The notes below the pieces were generated by a model that was given only the letters and a program-made list of their open reading frames with translations, was not told where the DNA came from and did not search any database. From assembly GCA_050250955.1 (NCBI GenBank), contig JBFWNR010000004.1:496001-560000 (forward strand): a stretch of DNA of 64,000 bases. Direction: 5' to 3'. Made by a program: the position numbers and the translations under genes. The first letter of the stretch is position 1. The number at the start of each line of letters is the position of its first letter. Positions 1-8,624 of the stretch are shown piece after piece. Origin of the DNA: CAWAYR01 sp050250955 (GTDB lineage: Bacteria; Acidobacteriota; Vicinamibacteria; Vicinamibacterales; UBA2999).

Positions 1-1671
1 GGTGGCCGGCGAGCCGTTCAGCCACCAATGCGCGCCCCACTGGTCGCCGCCAGGCGCTTCCCAGCCGCCGAGCAGGAAGCGCTCGCTGCGCCCGTCGAAG
101 GGGAGATCGACGTCGGCGCGGACCGGCTCGCTGGCCAGCAGGTCGTAGCGATCGACCGGGAGACCTTCGCGCCACGCGAACCAGGCGTTGGCCGGGAACG
201 CGAACGGGTAGAGGAAGGGCGAGCGTGTCGCCAGGTCGGCCTGCTGGCGGATCACGCGGCCGAAGCTGACCGGCTCGTCCTTGGGCACCATGCCGGCGGT
301 GAACTGCACCATCAGCCCGTAGTTCCAGACGACGGCCAGCGCCGCGACGGCGCCGACGACGAGGTGCGGCCGCCGCACGGCGCCGTCGAGCACCAGCGCC
401 AGGCCCGGCGCCAGCATCACCAGCACGCTGGTGAAGCGCCGGCCGCCGAACGACCAGCCGCCGGCCCAGTCCACCGTGCTGCCGTTGACCCAGGCCATCG
501 CCAGCAGCAGCCCCAGGGCGAGGAGCGCCCAGCGTAGACGTCGTCGGGCGAGCGCCACGGTACCGACGACCGCGACGTAGACGACCGGTGACCACGACAA
601 CAGGCCGTGCCACGACGAGAACAGGGTGTCGATCCAGCGCGAGTGCCACGGGTCGAGGTATCCCTGCTGGCCGACGAGCTGGAAGTCGTTGCTGCCGACC
701 AGGACGGCGCTGTGCACGGCCTGCAGGACGAGCCACGGCGCCGCGCCGACGACGGCGTGGCGGGCCAGCCCGAGGAGGCGCGCGGTGCCGCCCGCGCCGG
801 GACCCACGGCGAGCACTGCCGGCACGACGGCGAACAGCGCATCCTGTGGGCGCATCAGGAACGCCAGCGCCGCCAGGGTGCCGAGGCGGCGGGCCGCCGT
901 CGGGGCGTAGCCGTCGGCGGTCTGCCAGCGCACCGCGAAGTAGACGAGCACCGCCACCGTGCCGAAGGAGGCGGCGTGGGTCATCGACGCCTCGTACACC
1001 ATGTACCAGGCCAGCGGCGTGGCGGCGAAGATGAGCAGCGTGGTCAGCGCGGCAGTGGCGCGCCCGTGATCGCGCCGGACCAGGGCGTGCACCGCCGCCA
1101 GCCCGGCGGCGCCGACGGCGAACGACCCGACGAGCGCCGCGCGCACGTAGGGCAGCGTCAGCCCGCGCATGGCCGGATCGCCGCCGGCCAGGACGCCGAC
1201 GGCGCGGCCGACCGCGTCGATGGCCGCGACGACCAGGTAGAGTGGCAGCCAGAACAGCGTCGGCCCGACCGGCACGAAGTGGCTCGGCCGCGCCGGCTGG
1301 CCGAGCAGCGCGAACTCGCGGGCGACGTCGAGGTCGCCGTCGACGACCACGCTCCGGAGTTGCGAGAAGTAGATGGCGCCGTCGGTCGTGATGCCCGGGG
1401 CATCGGCCACCTGGATGCCCATCGCGTAGAGCAGGGCCGCGCCGAGCGCGTACCAGTCGGCGTGCGTCGCCAGGTGGGCTCGCCACGTCGTGCCGTCGCG
1501 AGCGGCCAGCGTGCGGGCGACGAGCCAGGCCGGCACGGCACCCAGGGCCACGACCAGCCAGTGCGACGGCCGCGGTGGCACCCACAGCAGCCAGACGGTC
1601 CACGCGGCGACGGCGACCGCAGCCGGCCACCACCGGCGGAACGTCAGGAGGCTGGAGGACGCGTTGGCCAA
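1..1671 (-). CDS. Polytopic membrane protein, probable GT-C type glycosyltransferase (C-terminus cut by window edge)
   Basis: The frame is open from a TTG at 1671 to the window edge, so at least 557 residues are visible and the C-terminus is missing. An in-frame stop lies just upstream, and TTG is the only plausible start. The N-terminal half is a series of hydrophobic, Trp-rich segments. An early loop reads DGAIYFSQLRSVVVDGDLD, the kind of acidic first loop seen in GT39/ArnT-like lipid-linked sugar transferases. The visible C-terminal part (RADVDLPFDGRSERFLLGGW) looks soluble. The GT-C assignment is inference from topology and loop style, and no substrate can be named. The gene is downstream of the FN3 protease gene on the same strand, 47 bp away. 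Confidence 0.6.
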   Translation of the reverse strand, partial: MANASSSLLTFRRWWPAAVAVAAWTVWLLWVPPRPSHWLVVALGAVPAWLVARTLAARDGTTWRAHLATHADWYALGAALLYAMGIQVADAPGITTDGAIYFSQLRSVVVDGDLDVAREFALLGQPARPSHFVPVGPTLFWLPLYLVVAAIDAVGRAVGVLAGGDPAMRGLTLPYVRAALVGSFAVGAAGLAAVHALVRRDHGRATAALTTLLIFAATPLAWYMVYEASMTHAASFGTVAVLVYFAVRWQTADGYAPTAARRLGTLAALAFLMRPQDALFAVVPAVLAVGPGAGGTARLLGLARHAVVGAAPWLVLQAVHSAVLVGSNDFQLVGQQGYLDPWHSRWIDTLFSSWHGLLSWSPVVYVAVVGTVALARRRLRWALLALGLLLAMAWVNGSTVDWAGGWSFGGRRFTSVLVMLAPGLALVLDGAVRRPHLVVGAVAALAVVWNYGLMVQFTAGMVPKDEPVSFGRVIRQQADLATRSPFLYPFAFPANAWFAWREGLPVDRYDLLASEPVRADVDLPFDGRSERFLLGGWEAPGGDQWGAHWWLNGSPAT

Positions 1672-1718
1672 CGGTTCGTCGTCATTGTACCGCCCGGGTC
1701 AACGCTCACCGCGGACGG

Positions 1719-3512
1719 CTAGGGCACGGTGATCAGCACTTCGTTCGAGACCGGACCGAGCCCGCAGGCGTTGGATGCCGCGACCTTCACGTAGTAGGCC
1801 CCCGGTGGCACCGCGCCGGCGAACGACGTCGCCCCGCCCATCGCGAAGACGCCGAGGTCGATGGCTCCGGGTCCGCGGCCGGCGCCGACGAGGTAGTCGA
1901 TCGGGCCGCTGCCCGTGGCCGGTGTCCACGCCAGCGACACCACACCGCCCGCCTCACTGGCGCTGAGGGCGATCGGCCCTGGGGCGACACAGCCACCGAC
2001 CGTCACGACCACGTCGGGCGTCGGCGCGCTGCGCCCGCCGGGGCCGAGGCTGCGCAACCGGACGTAGTAGATCCCGGGCGGCACGCCGGCGATCGGCAAC
2101 GGTGCCCCCGGCACCGCGGCGCGGACCACGTCGGCCGCGCCCGACGCCGACCCGGCTTCGAGCTCGTAGGCGGTGACCGGCCCGCCGCCGAGCGGCGGCA
2201 GCCAGGTGAGGTGCACGGTGGCGCCGGTCACCGTCGCCGCGACCGCGCGCGGCGGCTCGGGCGCGCTCGGCGGCACCACCGCCGACCGGAACGCGGCGAT
2301 GAGGCCGGCGGTTTCGCCGATGCGGCGGGCGTTGTCCTGGAACGCGCTGCCGGTCGGGCCGCCGACCCCGGCCGGCTCGCGGACGGTGGCGCTCGAGTAG
2401 TTGAGGATGCGCGCCGGCGGGCCGCCGACGGCGAAGTAGGCCATCAGCGTCCGCACCGCCGGATCGCGATAGCCGCAGGCGTAGGTGGGGCACTGCGGGG
2501 TCGTGTCGGCGCTGTCGCCGGCGGCGTGCCGGGCCCCGAAGCTGTGGCCGAGCTCGTGGCTGAAGCTCCACTGGCCGGCGTACAGGCAGGCTTGCTCGGT
2601 CACGTTGTAGGCGTAGCTGCTCGACGGGCCGAGCCAGGCGACGCCGCACCCGCCCGACGTGGTCGCGCGACCGGTCACCAGTGCCACCAGGTCGGCGCCG
2701 GTCGCACTCCGCGCGGCCTCGATCGCGCCGTTGAGCACACCGCCCGGGCTGAGGGTGGACAGGTCGCCGCCGAGCCCGGCCGGATGCTCGGCGTAGGGCA
2801 GTTCCTCCAGGCCGACGGCGGTGAAGACGGCGTTGACACCGCTGCGCTGAAGGGCGGTGTTGGTCACCGCCACGGCGTTGGCGAGCTGGCCCTGGATCGC
2901 CGCCGCGCCGCCGGCCCGGGCGCGCGCGGCCGGCGTGTACAGGACCAGCAGGTCGATGGCGGCCGTGGAGCCATCCGCGATCTGGTCCTGCTGAGCGGAC
3001 GCGTCACGCGTGGCGGGCGGCTCGGGTGGCGGCAGCTCCGCCGACGGCGGTTCGGGCAGGCGCTCGCGGATGACGATGTCGGCGGCGGGACCAGCGACGT
3101 CGTAGGCGACCCCGTCGAGCACGATCGCGCCCGACAGGTAGGCGCCGTCCCATGTCAGGGCGATCAGGCTGGCGGCGTCGCGCTCGGCATGGCCGACCCA
3201 GGTCGTATGCGCGAGCCGATCGGCTTCAAGCCGTTCACGGACCAGCGCCAGCTGGACGTCGGCGAACAGGTTCAGGCGCGCCGCGGGCCGACCCGCGTCG
3301 TCAGTGAGCAGCGCGGCGAGGGCCGCCGGATCCAGGCGGACGCGCCGGGCGCGGCGGACGACACCGCGGTCGGCGCCGCCCGCCGGCGCCGCGGTCGCCG
3401 AGGCCTCGATGAAGAGCGGCGGCCCGTCCTGTGCCAACAGCGGCGGCCCCGCGGCCGCCACTGCCGTCGCCAGGGCGAGGATGGTGCTACGGCACCACGA
3501 CCACGATCTCAT
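1719..3512 (-). CDS. Secreted M12-type zinc metalloprotease with two C-terminal FN3 domains
   Basis: The 597-residue product starts with a signal peptide (about residues 1-27). A propeptide-like region follows, then a metallopeptidase domain with HELGHSFGARH at residues 319-329. This contains all three zinc-binding His (319, 323, 329) and the catalytic Glu320, and a Met-turn (TLMAY) lies downstream. The spacing fits reprolysin-like M12 peptidases. Two FN3-like modules occupy about residues 415-597, each ending in a VPPG-x-YYV segment. The ATG overlaps the end of the upstream matrixin-like gene by 26 bp, so the two are probably co-transcribed. A secreted protein-degrading enzyme is the likely role, but no substrate is evident. 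Confidence 0.8.
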   Translation of the reverse strand: MRSWSWCRSTILALATAVAAAGPPLLAQDGPPLFIEASATAAPAGGADRGVVRRARRVRLDPAALAALLTDDAGRPAARLNLFADVQLALVRERLEADRLAHTTWVGHAERDAASLIALTWDGAYLSGAIVLDGVAYDVAGPAADIVIRERLPEPPSAELPPPEPPATRDASAQQDQIADGSTAAIDLLVLYTPAARARAGGAAAIQGQLANAVAVTNTALQRSGVNAVFTAVGLEELPYAEHPAGLGGDLSTLSPGGVLNGAIEAARSATGADLVALVTGRATTSGGCGVAWLGPSSSYAYNVTEQACLYAGQWSFSHELGHSFGARHAAGDSADTTPQCPTYACGYRDPAVRTLMAYFAVGGPPARILNYSSATVREPAGVGGPTGSAFQDNARRIGETAGLIAAFRSAVVPPSAPEPPRAVAATVTGATVHLTWLPPLGGGPVTAYELEAGSASGAADVVRAAVPGAPLPIAGVPPGIYYVRLRSLGPGGRSAPTPDVVVTVGGCVAPGPIALSASEAGGVVSLAWTPATGSGPIDYLVGAGRGPGAIDLGVFAMGGATSFAGAVPPGAYYVKVAASNACGLGPVSNEVLITVP

Positions 3513-5424
3513 TCGACGCCCCGCTCAGTCCGCACGCGTTCTGCGCGACGACGCGCACGTAATAGGTGCCCGGTGGAGCGGGGGCTCCGGTGGTCGTCGC
3601 CGTGCTGCCGGTGTCGAAGACCAGCACGTCGCTGCCGCCGGTCTGGGAGCCGACGACCAGCAGATAGCTGGACGGGGCGGGACCGGCCGCCGGTGCCGCC
3701 CAGGCCATGGACACGAACGAGCCGCTCAACGCGAAGTTGAATCCCGTCGGGGCCTGCGGCGGTCCGGCGCAGGGCTGGACGACGAGCGTGACTTCGTTGG
3801 AGGTCGGGCCGACCCCGCACACGTTGGTGGCGGCGACGCGGGCGTAGTAGGTGCCGTAGGCGACGCCGGCGGCGGCGATGCTGGTGACGGTGGCCGGGTA
3901 GTCCTGGACGAGGAGATTCGCCGCGCCCGGCGCGCTGCCGACGATCAGCCGGTAGCCCTGCACGACGTCCGATCCCGGCGCCGACCAGTTGAGGGTCACG
4001 TTCTGGTTGTTGGTCGTGCCGCTGAGCAGTCCAGGCGGCCCCGGCGGCGTGCAGGCGCCGACGGTCACCTGGGCTTCCGGCGACGGCGCGCTCGTCCCGC
4101 CGAGATTCTGGGCGCGGACGCGCAGGAAGTAGACGCCCGGCGGTACGCCGGTGAAGACCGCCGTCGTGGTCGTCTGGTTCAGGGTGAAGGTGCCGATGTT
4201 GTAGACGCCGCTGGCGGTGCCGGCATCCACGAGGTAGCGCTGCACGGCCCCTCCGGTGGTGGCCGCCGTCCACGACAGGCTGACCGTCGACAGCGCCGCG
4301 GACGCGGTCAGGGCCGTCGGTGCACCGGGCGGAGACGGCCCGCTGGGGATGCCCTGGTAGATGGAGGTGATGCCGGAGAGGTCGTCGGCGGCGAGGCCGC
4401 GCGGGCCGCTGTTGCACGACGCCGCCGGCAGCGTCTGCATCATCGCCCCGCTGCTGGTGCTGTGCCCGAGGCCGAGCGCGTGGCCGAGACCGTGGGTGAT
4501 GGCGTCCTGGAAGCAGCCGGCGCTCGACGTCTGCGGCCCGGCGTTGTTGAGCACGACGAAGCCCTGGACGAACTTCTGATAGGTGACGCCGTTCACGGTC
4601 CGCAGGTCGCCGGTCGTGTAGTAGCCGCCACCGACCACCCAGGTCTCGGCAGTGTCGGCGATGCCGCACGGGTCGTTGTAGGCGACGGCGATGCGGCCGT
4701 TGCCCGTGAAGGTGTTCGGACAGACCCCGGCGCCGACGTTGGCGTTCCCCTGGCGCAGGTCGAGTTCCATGCCCGAACCACGCCACAGGTTGATGGCGGC
4801 AGTGACGTTGGCGGTCGACCCGGTCCAGCTGCCGGGCAGCGCCGAGGGGTAGTCGACGAACACGATGCCGTCGTCGTCCACTTCGTGCCAGCGGGCCGGA
4901 TACCCGCCGTCGGTCGGCAGGAGCGAGAAGGCCGGGGGATCGGTCGGGTTGGTGTACTCGGCCGGCACGGCGACGACGGTGGCAGCGGGATCCGCGGCCG
5001 GCATGGCCGCCACCGCCGCCAGCGTAGCCGCATTGAGCGGCTGTTTGCCGCGCCCGAGCCCGGCGGTGTGGAGGGTGCCGTCGCGCGGGCTGACGGCCAG
5101 CAGCAGGACGGTCTCCTCGCCGGGAACGAAGCGGGCCTGGCCGGCGACGAACAGCCCGATGCCGCCGACCTCACCGCCCAGCTGTTTGAGCACCACCCGG
5201 TCCGGCACGGCGCCGCGCAGGTGCCGGCTCACGGCCACCTCCACGTAGGTGACGATGGTCCGCGTCGGCGTGTCCCAGCGGCTCGTGACCTCGACGACGC
5301 GGCCGGCGACGGCCAGCGGCACGGCGGGCACGGCCGCAGCCGGCTGAGCGGCGGCCGAGGCCGGCACGGCCAGTCCCGCCAGCGCCGCGAGAACGGTCAG
5401 GACTCCGAGGCGGATCGTGGTCAT
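3487..5424 (-). CDS. Secreted matrixin-like protein lacking the catalytic Glu, with three FN3 domains
   Basis: This 645-residue protein has a signal peptide (about 1-28), an unassigned N-terminal region, a matrixin-like domain (about 180-350) and three FN3 modules (about 360-645). The metal site reads HGLGHALGLGH at residues 311-321. The three His ligands (311, 315, 321) are intact, but the general-base Glu at 312 is Gly (codon GGT, plus-strand 4489-4491). A Met-turn-like AMM follows. The family therefore predicts zinc binding without normal peptidase activity. The start codon overlaps the stop of the GT39-like gene as ATGA, indicating translational coupling. It could be a binding or scaffold protein, or use another residue for catalysis. 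Confidence 0.8.
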   Translation of the reverse strand: MTTIRLGVLTVLAALAGLAVPASAAAQPAAAVPAVPLAVAGRVVEVTSRWDTPTRTIVTYVEVAVSRHLRGAVPDRVVLKQLGGEVGGIGLFVAGQARFVPGEETVLLLAVSPRDGTLHTAGLGRGKQPLNAATLAAVAAMPAADPAATVVAVPAEYTNPTDPPAFSLLPTDGGYPARWHEVDDDGIVFVDYPSALPGSWTGSTANVTAAINLWRGSGMELDLRQGNANVGAGVCPNTFTGNGRIAVAYNDPCGIADTAETWVVGGGYYTTGDLRTVNGVTYQKFVQGFVVLNNAGPQTSSAGCFQDAITHGLGHALGLGHSTSSGAMMQTLPAASCNSGPRGLAADDLSGITSIYQGIPSGPSPPGAPTALTASAALSTVSLSWTAATTGGAVQRYLVDAGTASGVYNIGTFTLNQTTTTAVFTGVPPGVYFLRVRAQNLGGTSAPSPEAQVTVGACTPPGPPGLLSGTTNNQNVTLNWSAPGSDVVQGYRLIVGSAPGAANLLVQDYPATVTSIAAAGVAYGTYYARVAATNVCGVGPTSNEVTLVVQPCAGPPQAPTGFNFALSGSFVSMAWAAPAAGPAPSSYLLVVGSQTGGSDVLVFDTGSTATTTGAPAPPGTYYVRVVAQNACGLSGASNEIVVVVP

Positions 5425-7037
5425 CGTGCTCCCAGCATAGCCTGCGGGGCGGCCGCGCCTGTCGAGGCGGGCGCGCCGCAGCCGAGATCGACGAGCTGAT
5501 AGGTGGACATCGTGTACGGAAGATCGACGTGCGGGTACGGGCGCAGGAAGTCGACGACGTCGGGGCGCGCGGCGGCGAGCCCAGGCCAGTCGCTGACCGC
5601 CACGTAGCAGACGCCGCGATCGGCATGGAGGTAGGCGATCACGTCCGGCGAGATCGACACCTGGTCGAAACTCCAGCCGCGGCGGTGGGCGAAATACAGC
5701 AGCATCGGCGAGTTGCTGCCGTAGCGCTCGTACTCGACCGTCGCCAGCAGGGCGTCCTTGGGCGTCCGGGTGTCGATGGCCGTGCCGGCGTCGATGAGCG
5801 CGGTGTTGAGATGCTCCGGGCGATAGAGGCGGCGGATCACCCCGCTGTCGATGAACCCGCGCACCGCCACCACGGCGAGCGTCGCCGCCACGGCCGCGAC
5901 GGCGACTCGGCCGACGACGGGGCGCCAACGCTGGTAGGTGCGGCCGTCGAACAGCGGCGCCGCGCCCATCCCGAAGTACAGCGCCAGCGGTGGCAGCGCC
6001 GGGAGCTGGTGGAACTCGTGGAAGATCTGCCCCTGCAGCGAGACGGCGACGAGCGACGCGGCGGCCAGCATCCAGACGTCGATGACGAACCGGCCGGCCA
6101 GCGGCCAGTGCCAGCGGAGCGCGCCGATGAGCGTGATGACCGCGAATGCCGGCGTGAGGTGCAGCGTCCAGAACTGCTCGCCGAGCTGGGCCGCGACCGC
6201 CCACGACAGCTGGTCGGGGCGCGTCCAGTGCGACACGGTGGTGAAGACACCCGACCACTGCGCGATGTCGGCGGGGTAGGTGCCCGACGGACGGAAGATC
6301 GCCTGCGTCAGCCCGGTCTCGAGGAAGATCTGATCGGCGTGCAGGTACCACAGCCCGACGGCGCCGAGCGCCGCCAGCGGCGCGGCCACGAACCACGGGT
6401 CCCGCCACAGCTGCCAGCGGTAGCGGAGCCAGCCGGCGATCGCGATCGGTCCGAGGACGAGGATGGCCGGGATCTTCACCAGCCCGGCCAGGGCCAGCGA
6501 GATCGCGCCGGCCAGCGCGTAGCCGGCCGTGCCGGTCTGCGCGTAGGCGACGTAGCCCAGGACGGCGCCCACTGAGAATGTCAGCATCGGGGTGTCCGAC
6601 AACGGCGTCCGTCCGAAGTAGACGACCGACGGCGACACCGCCAGCAGGAACGCCGCGGCGCGGCCGGCGGCGACGTCGAGGAGCCGGGTGCCGAGGCGGT
6701 AGACCAGCCACACCGTCGCGACCGAGAACAGCGCCGGCACGGCCCGCCCGGCCACGTCCGAGATGCCGACGACGCGCCAGGCCAGGGCGATGAGCAGGTG
6801 GAGCAGCGGAAACTCGAGGCCGACCCGGCCGTCGGGACCGCCCCAGCTCACCGCCGGGTAGAAGAAGTCGATCGGCCCCTCGGTCCACAGCCGGGCGACG
6901 TCGGCGTTGGTCACCTGCCGCCAGCTATGGGCGTCGACGAAGGGCACGTCGAGCCGCCAGGCGCGGAACGCCACGGCGACGAGCAGGATCGCCAGGGCGC
7001 ACACGTCGAGTCGCCGTCGGGACACGGTGGCGATCAC
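5421..7037 (-). CDS. GT39 (PMT_2)-like integral membrane glycosyltransferase
   Basis: A 538-residue polytopic protein with about ten hydrophobic segments. The first lumenal or periplasmic loop (FVDAHSWRQVTNADVARLW) carries an early Asp and the HSWRQ pattern found in ArnT/PMT_2 relatives that transfer sugars from polyprenyl-phosphate donors. SPSVVYFGRTPLSDTPM is another recognisable family segment. The start is GTG, because the nearest upstream ATG runs into a stop within three codons. A 14-bp perfect hairpin lies just upstream. The stop overlaps the next gene as ATGA, linking a glycosyltransferase to two secreted FN3 proteins. It may glycosylate exported proteins or envelope glycans, which is inference from the neighbourhood. 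Confidence 0.75.
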   Translation of the reverse strand: MIATVSRRRLDVCALAILLVAVAFRAWRLDVPFVDAHSWRQVTNADVARLWTEGPIDFFYPAVSWGGPDGRVGLEFPLLHLLIALAWRVVGISDVAGRAVPALFSVATVWLVYRLGTRLLDVAAGRAAAFLLAVSPSVVYFGRTPLSDTPMLTFSVGAVLGYVAYAQTGTAGYALAGAISLALAGLVKIPAILVLGPIAIAGWLRYRWQLWRDPWFVAAPLAALGAVGLWYLHADQIFLETGLTQAIFRPSGTYPADIAQWSGVFTTVSHWTRPDQLSWAVAAQLGEQFWTLHLTPAFAVITLIGALRWHWPLAGRFVIDVWMLAAASLVAVSLQGQIFHEFHQLPALPPLALYFGMGAAPLFDGRTYQRWRPVVGRVAVAAVAATLAVVAVRGFIDSGVIRRLYRPEHLNTALIDAGTAIDTRTPKDALLATVEYERYGSNSPMLLYFAHRRGWSFDQVSISPDVIAYLHADRGVCYVAVSDWPGLAAARPDVVDFLRPYPHVDLPYTMSTYQLVDLGCGAPASTGAAAPQAMLGAR

Positions 7038-7046
7038 CGGTACATG

Positions 7047-7078
7047 GCGAGGGCGGACCGGAGTCGGTCCGCCCTCGC
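7047..7078 (-). terminator. Perfect 14-bp hairpin between two genes
   Basis: Positions 7047-7060 are exactly complementary to 7065-7078, leaving a 4-nt loop. On the minus strand it sits after the stop of the FN3 protein gene (7101) and before the GTG of the glycosyltransferase gene (7037). No U-tract follows, so it may be a weak terminator, an RNA-processing site or a stabiliser of the upstream mRNA. Confidence 0.5.
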
Positions 7079-7100
7079 GATCGTCGAGCGTACGGTCACG

Positions 7101-8405
7101 TTACGGGATGTAGCCCGCCTGGATGTACGGGATCAGCGTCCACGTCGCGCCGGTGGAGAAGAGCACCGTCTGGTCCTGCCAGTTGGCGCTCGGGTTGTTA
7201 CCGCAGTGGCCGCCGATGATGTCCACGACGTGGACCTGCCGCGTGCCTTCGTCCGGATCCGAGCCGTAGTTGTAGTTGATGACGTCCTGCGACATGTCGC
7301 CGACGTTGTTGCGCTTCCAGTTGAGGCCCCAGCGCTTGTCTTCCTTGCGCAGCTCCTGCACGACGCGGAAGAGGAAGCGGTTGTTGCCACCGTGCTCGAC
7401 GCACGAGTTGCGCAGGTCGTTGGGGTACTGCGCGGCGATCGCGTTGACGACCGACGCGCGGTTGGGCAGCGGGATGAAGTTGGGCGGCGTCGGGCCGGCC
7501 GGATCCGGAGCCCGCGGCGTCAGCTTGAGCGACGATCCGTCGACGACCAGCGCCGAGCCGCCGACGGCACCCAGCGCACCGCACGAGAACTGCGCCTGGA
7601 TGCCGAACTGCCACGAGCCGACCGGGAGCGTCGGATAGAGGAACGACGTCTGACCGCCGCCAAACGGCACCTGGGCGTTGATCGGGCCGCTCGCGCTCAA
7701 CAGGTACCCGACCGCGCCGGGGATGGGGCTCCACGCCGCGGTCAGGAACTGCCCCCATGCCGTGGTGGTGAGGCTCGGGGCGGGCGGCGGGTCGCAGGCA
7801 CCGCCCGGCGGCATCACCAGGGCGACCTCGCTCGACTCGCCGCTGACGCCGCCGGCGTTCACGGCGCGGACACCGAGGTAGTAGGTGTTTGGAGGCACCC
7901 CCCCGGTGGACACGCCGGCGGCCGCGGTTGGGATGACGCCGAGTTCGCTCCCGCCAGGCGTCAGGCCGGCGCGCAACTGGTAGCTGGCCACCGGGCCGCC
8001 GCCCACACCGGGCGCCCAGCCGATGACCACCCCGGTGCCGTTGCGGTAGGCCTGCAGACTGGTCGGTGGGGCTGGCGGCGCGACCAGGCTGTTCACCACC
8101 ACCTGCACTTCGTTCGAGGCTTCGCCGCCCGGCAGCGCGACGATGCGGACGTAGTACACGCCGACCGCCGGCGCGGTCACCGAGACACCGGTCACGTTGC
8201 CGACGTTGAACGAGGCGATATAGGGCCCGCCGGGCGTCAGTGCGGCGTCGACGTTGTAACTGGTCGTCCCGCCGGGACCGGCGCTCCAGCTGAAGGTGAT
8301 GTTCGCGCCCGCCACGGTGGGCGCGTTCAGGACGGGCTGCGCCTGGGCGGCGCCAGCCGACAGGGCCACGATGCCCAGGGCGATGACGGCGTGCCGGATC
8401 TGCAT
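7101..8405 (-). CDS. Secreted FN3-repeat protein with conserved C-terminal domain of unknown function (paralogue A)
   Basis: A 434-residue product starting at the ATG that gives a clean signal peptide (MQIRHAVIALGIVALSAG, cleavage after AQA near residue 22). Three FN3-like modules fill about 23-300. The last 127 residues (about 308-434) form a separate domain with motifs YPNDLRNSCVEHGGNN, RWGLNWKR, VGDMSQDV, HVVDIIGGHCG and DQTVL. The adjacent upstream gene has the same domain at the same place, so these are tandem duplicates. I do not recognise the C-terminal domain. The conserved Cys, His and Asp residues could form a metal site, disulfide or active site, but nothing proves this. Expected location is periplasm or exterior. 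Confidence 0.75.
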   Translation of the reverse strand: MQIRHAVIALGIVALSAGAAQAQPVLNAPTVAGANITFSWSAGPGGTTSYNVDAALTPGGPYIASFNVGNVTGVSVTAPAVGVYYVRIVALPGGEASNEVQVVVNSLVAPPAPPTSLQAYRNGTGVVIGWAPGVGGGPVASYQLRAGLTPGGSELGVIPTAAAGVSTGGVPPNTYYLGVRAVNAGGVSGESSEVALVMPPGGACDPPPAPSLTTTAWGQFLTAAWSPIPGAVGYLLSASGPINAQVPFGGGQTSFLYPTLPVGSWQFGIQAQFSCGALGAVGGSALVVDGSSLKLTPRAPDPAGPTPPNFIPLPNRASVVNAIAAQYPNDLRNSCVEHGGNNRFLFRVVQELRKEDKRWGLNWKRNNVGDMSQDVINYNYGSDPDEGTRQVHVVDIIGGHCGNNPSANWQDQTVLFSTGATWTLIPYIQAGYIP

Positions 8406-8554
8406 GCAGAGAGTCTCCTCAGTCCAAAGCTCCACAGTCCGCGGTGCGACAGGAGCGACGATTCGTTCACACGGGCGGAACAGCTTGAGCGGGGGCTGGG
8501 AGTGGCCCTGCAAAGCCGAGGAAGTGTACCACAGCGGCATGCAGTTCCGGGCAG

Positions 8555-8598
8555 AAAAGGCCGTGCCCGTGCGCCCTGGCGAGGGCGACACGGGCACG
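8555..8598 (-). terminator. Rho-independent terminator after the FN3 paralogue B gene
   Basis: On the minus strand a long GC-rich hairpin pairs 8598-8589 with 8562-8571 as ten uninterrupted base pairs. Its inner part adds 82-86 with 73-77 after a small internal loop. UUUU follows within a few bases (plus-strand AAAA at 8555-8558). It lies 27 bp past the stop of the gene ending at 8625, as expected for an intrinsic terminator. Confidence 0.75.
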
Positions 8599-8624
8599 CG
8601 GATCTGCGGTCGAGCTGGCCGGAC

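Noticed and set aside
3487..6888. One giant fusion protein continuing upstream of the matrixin-like gene
   Set aside because: The extra upstream part is antisense-like low complexity overlapping the GT39-like gene. The ATG at 5424 gives a clean signal peptide and an ATGA overlap.
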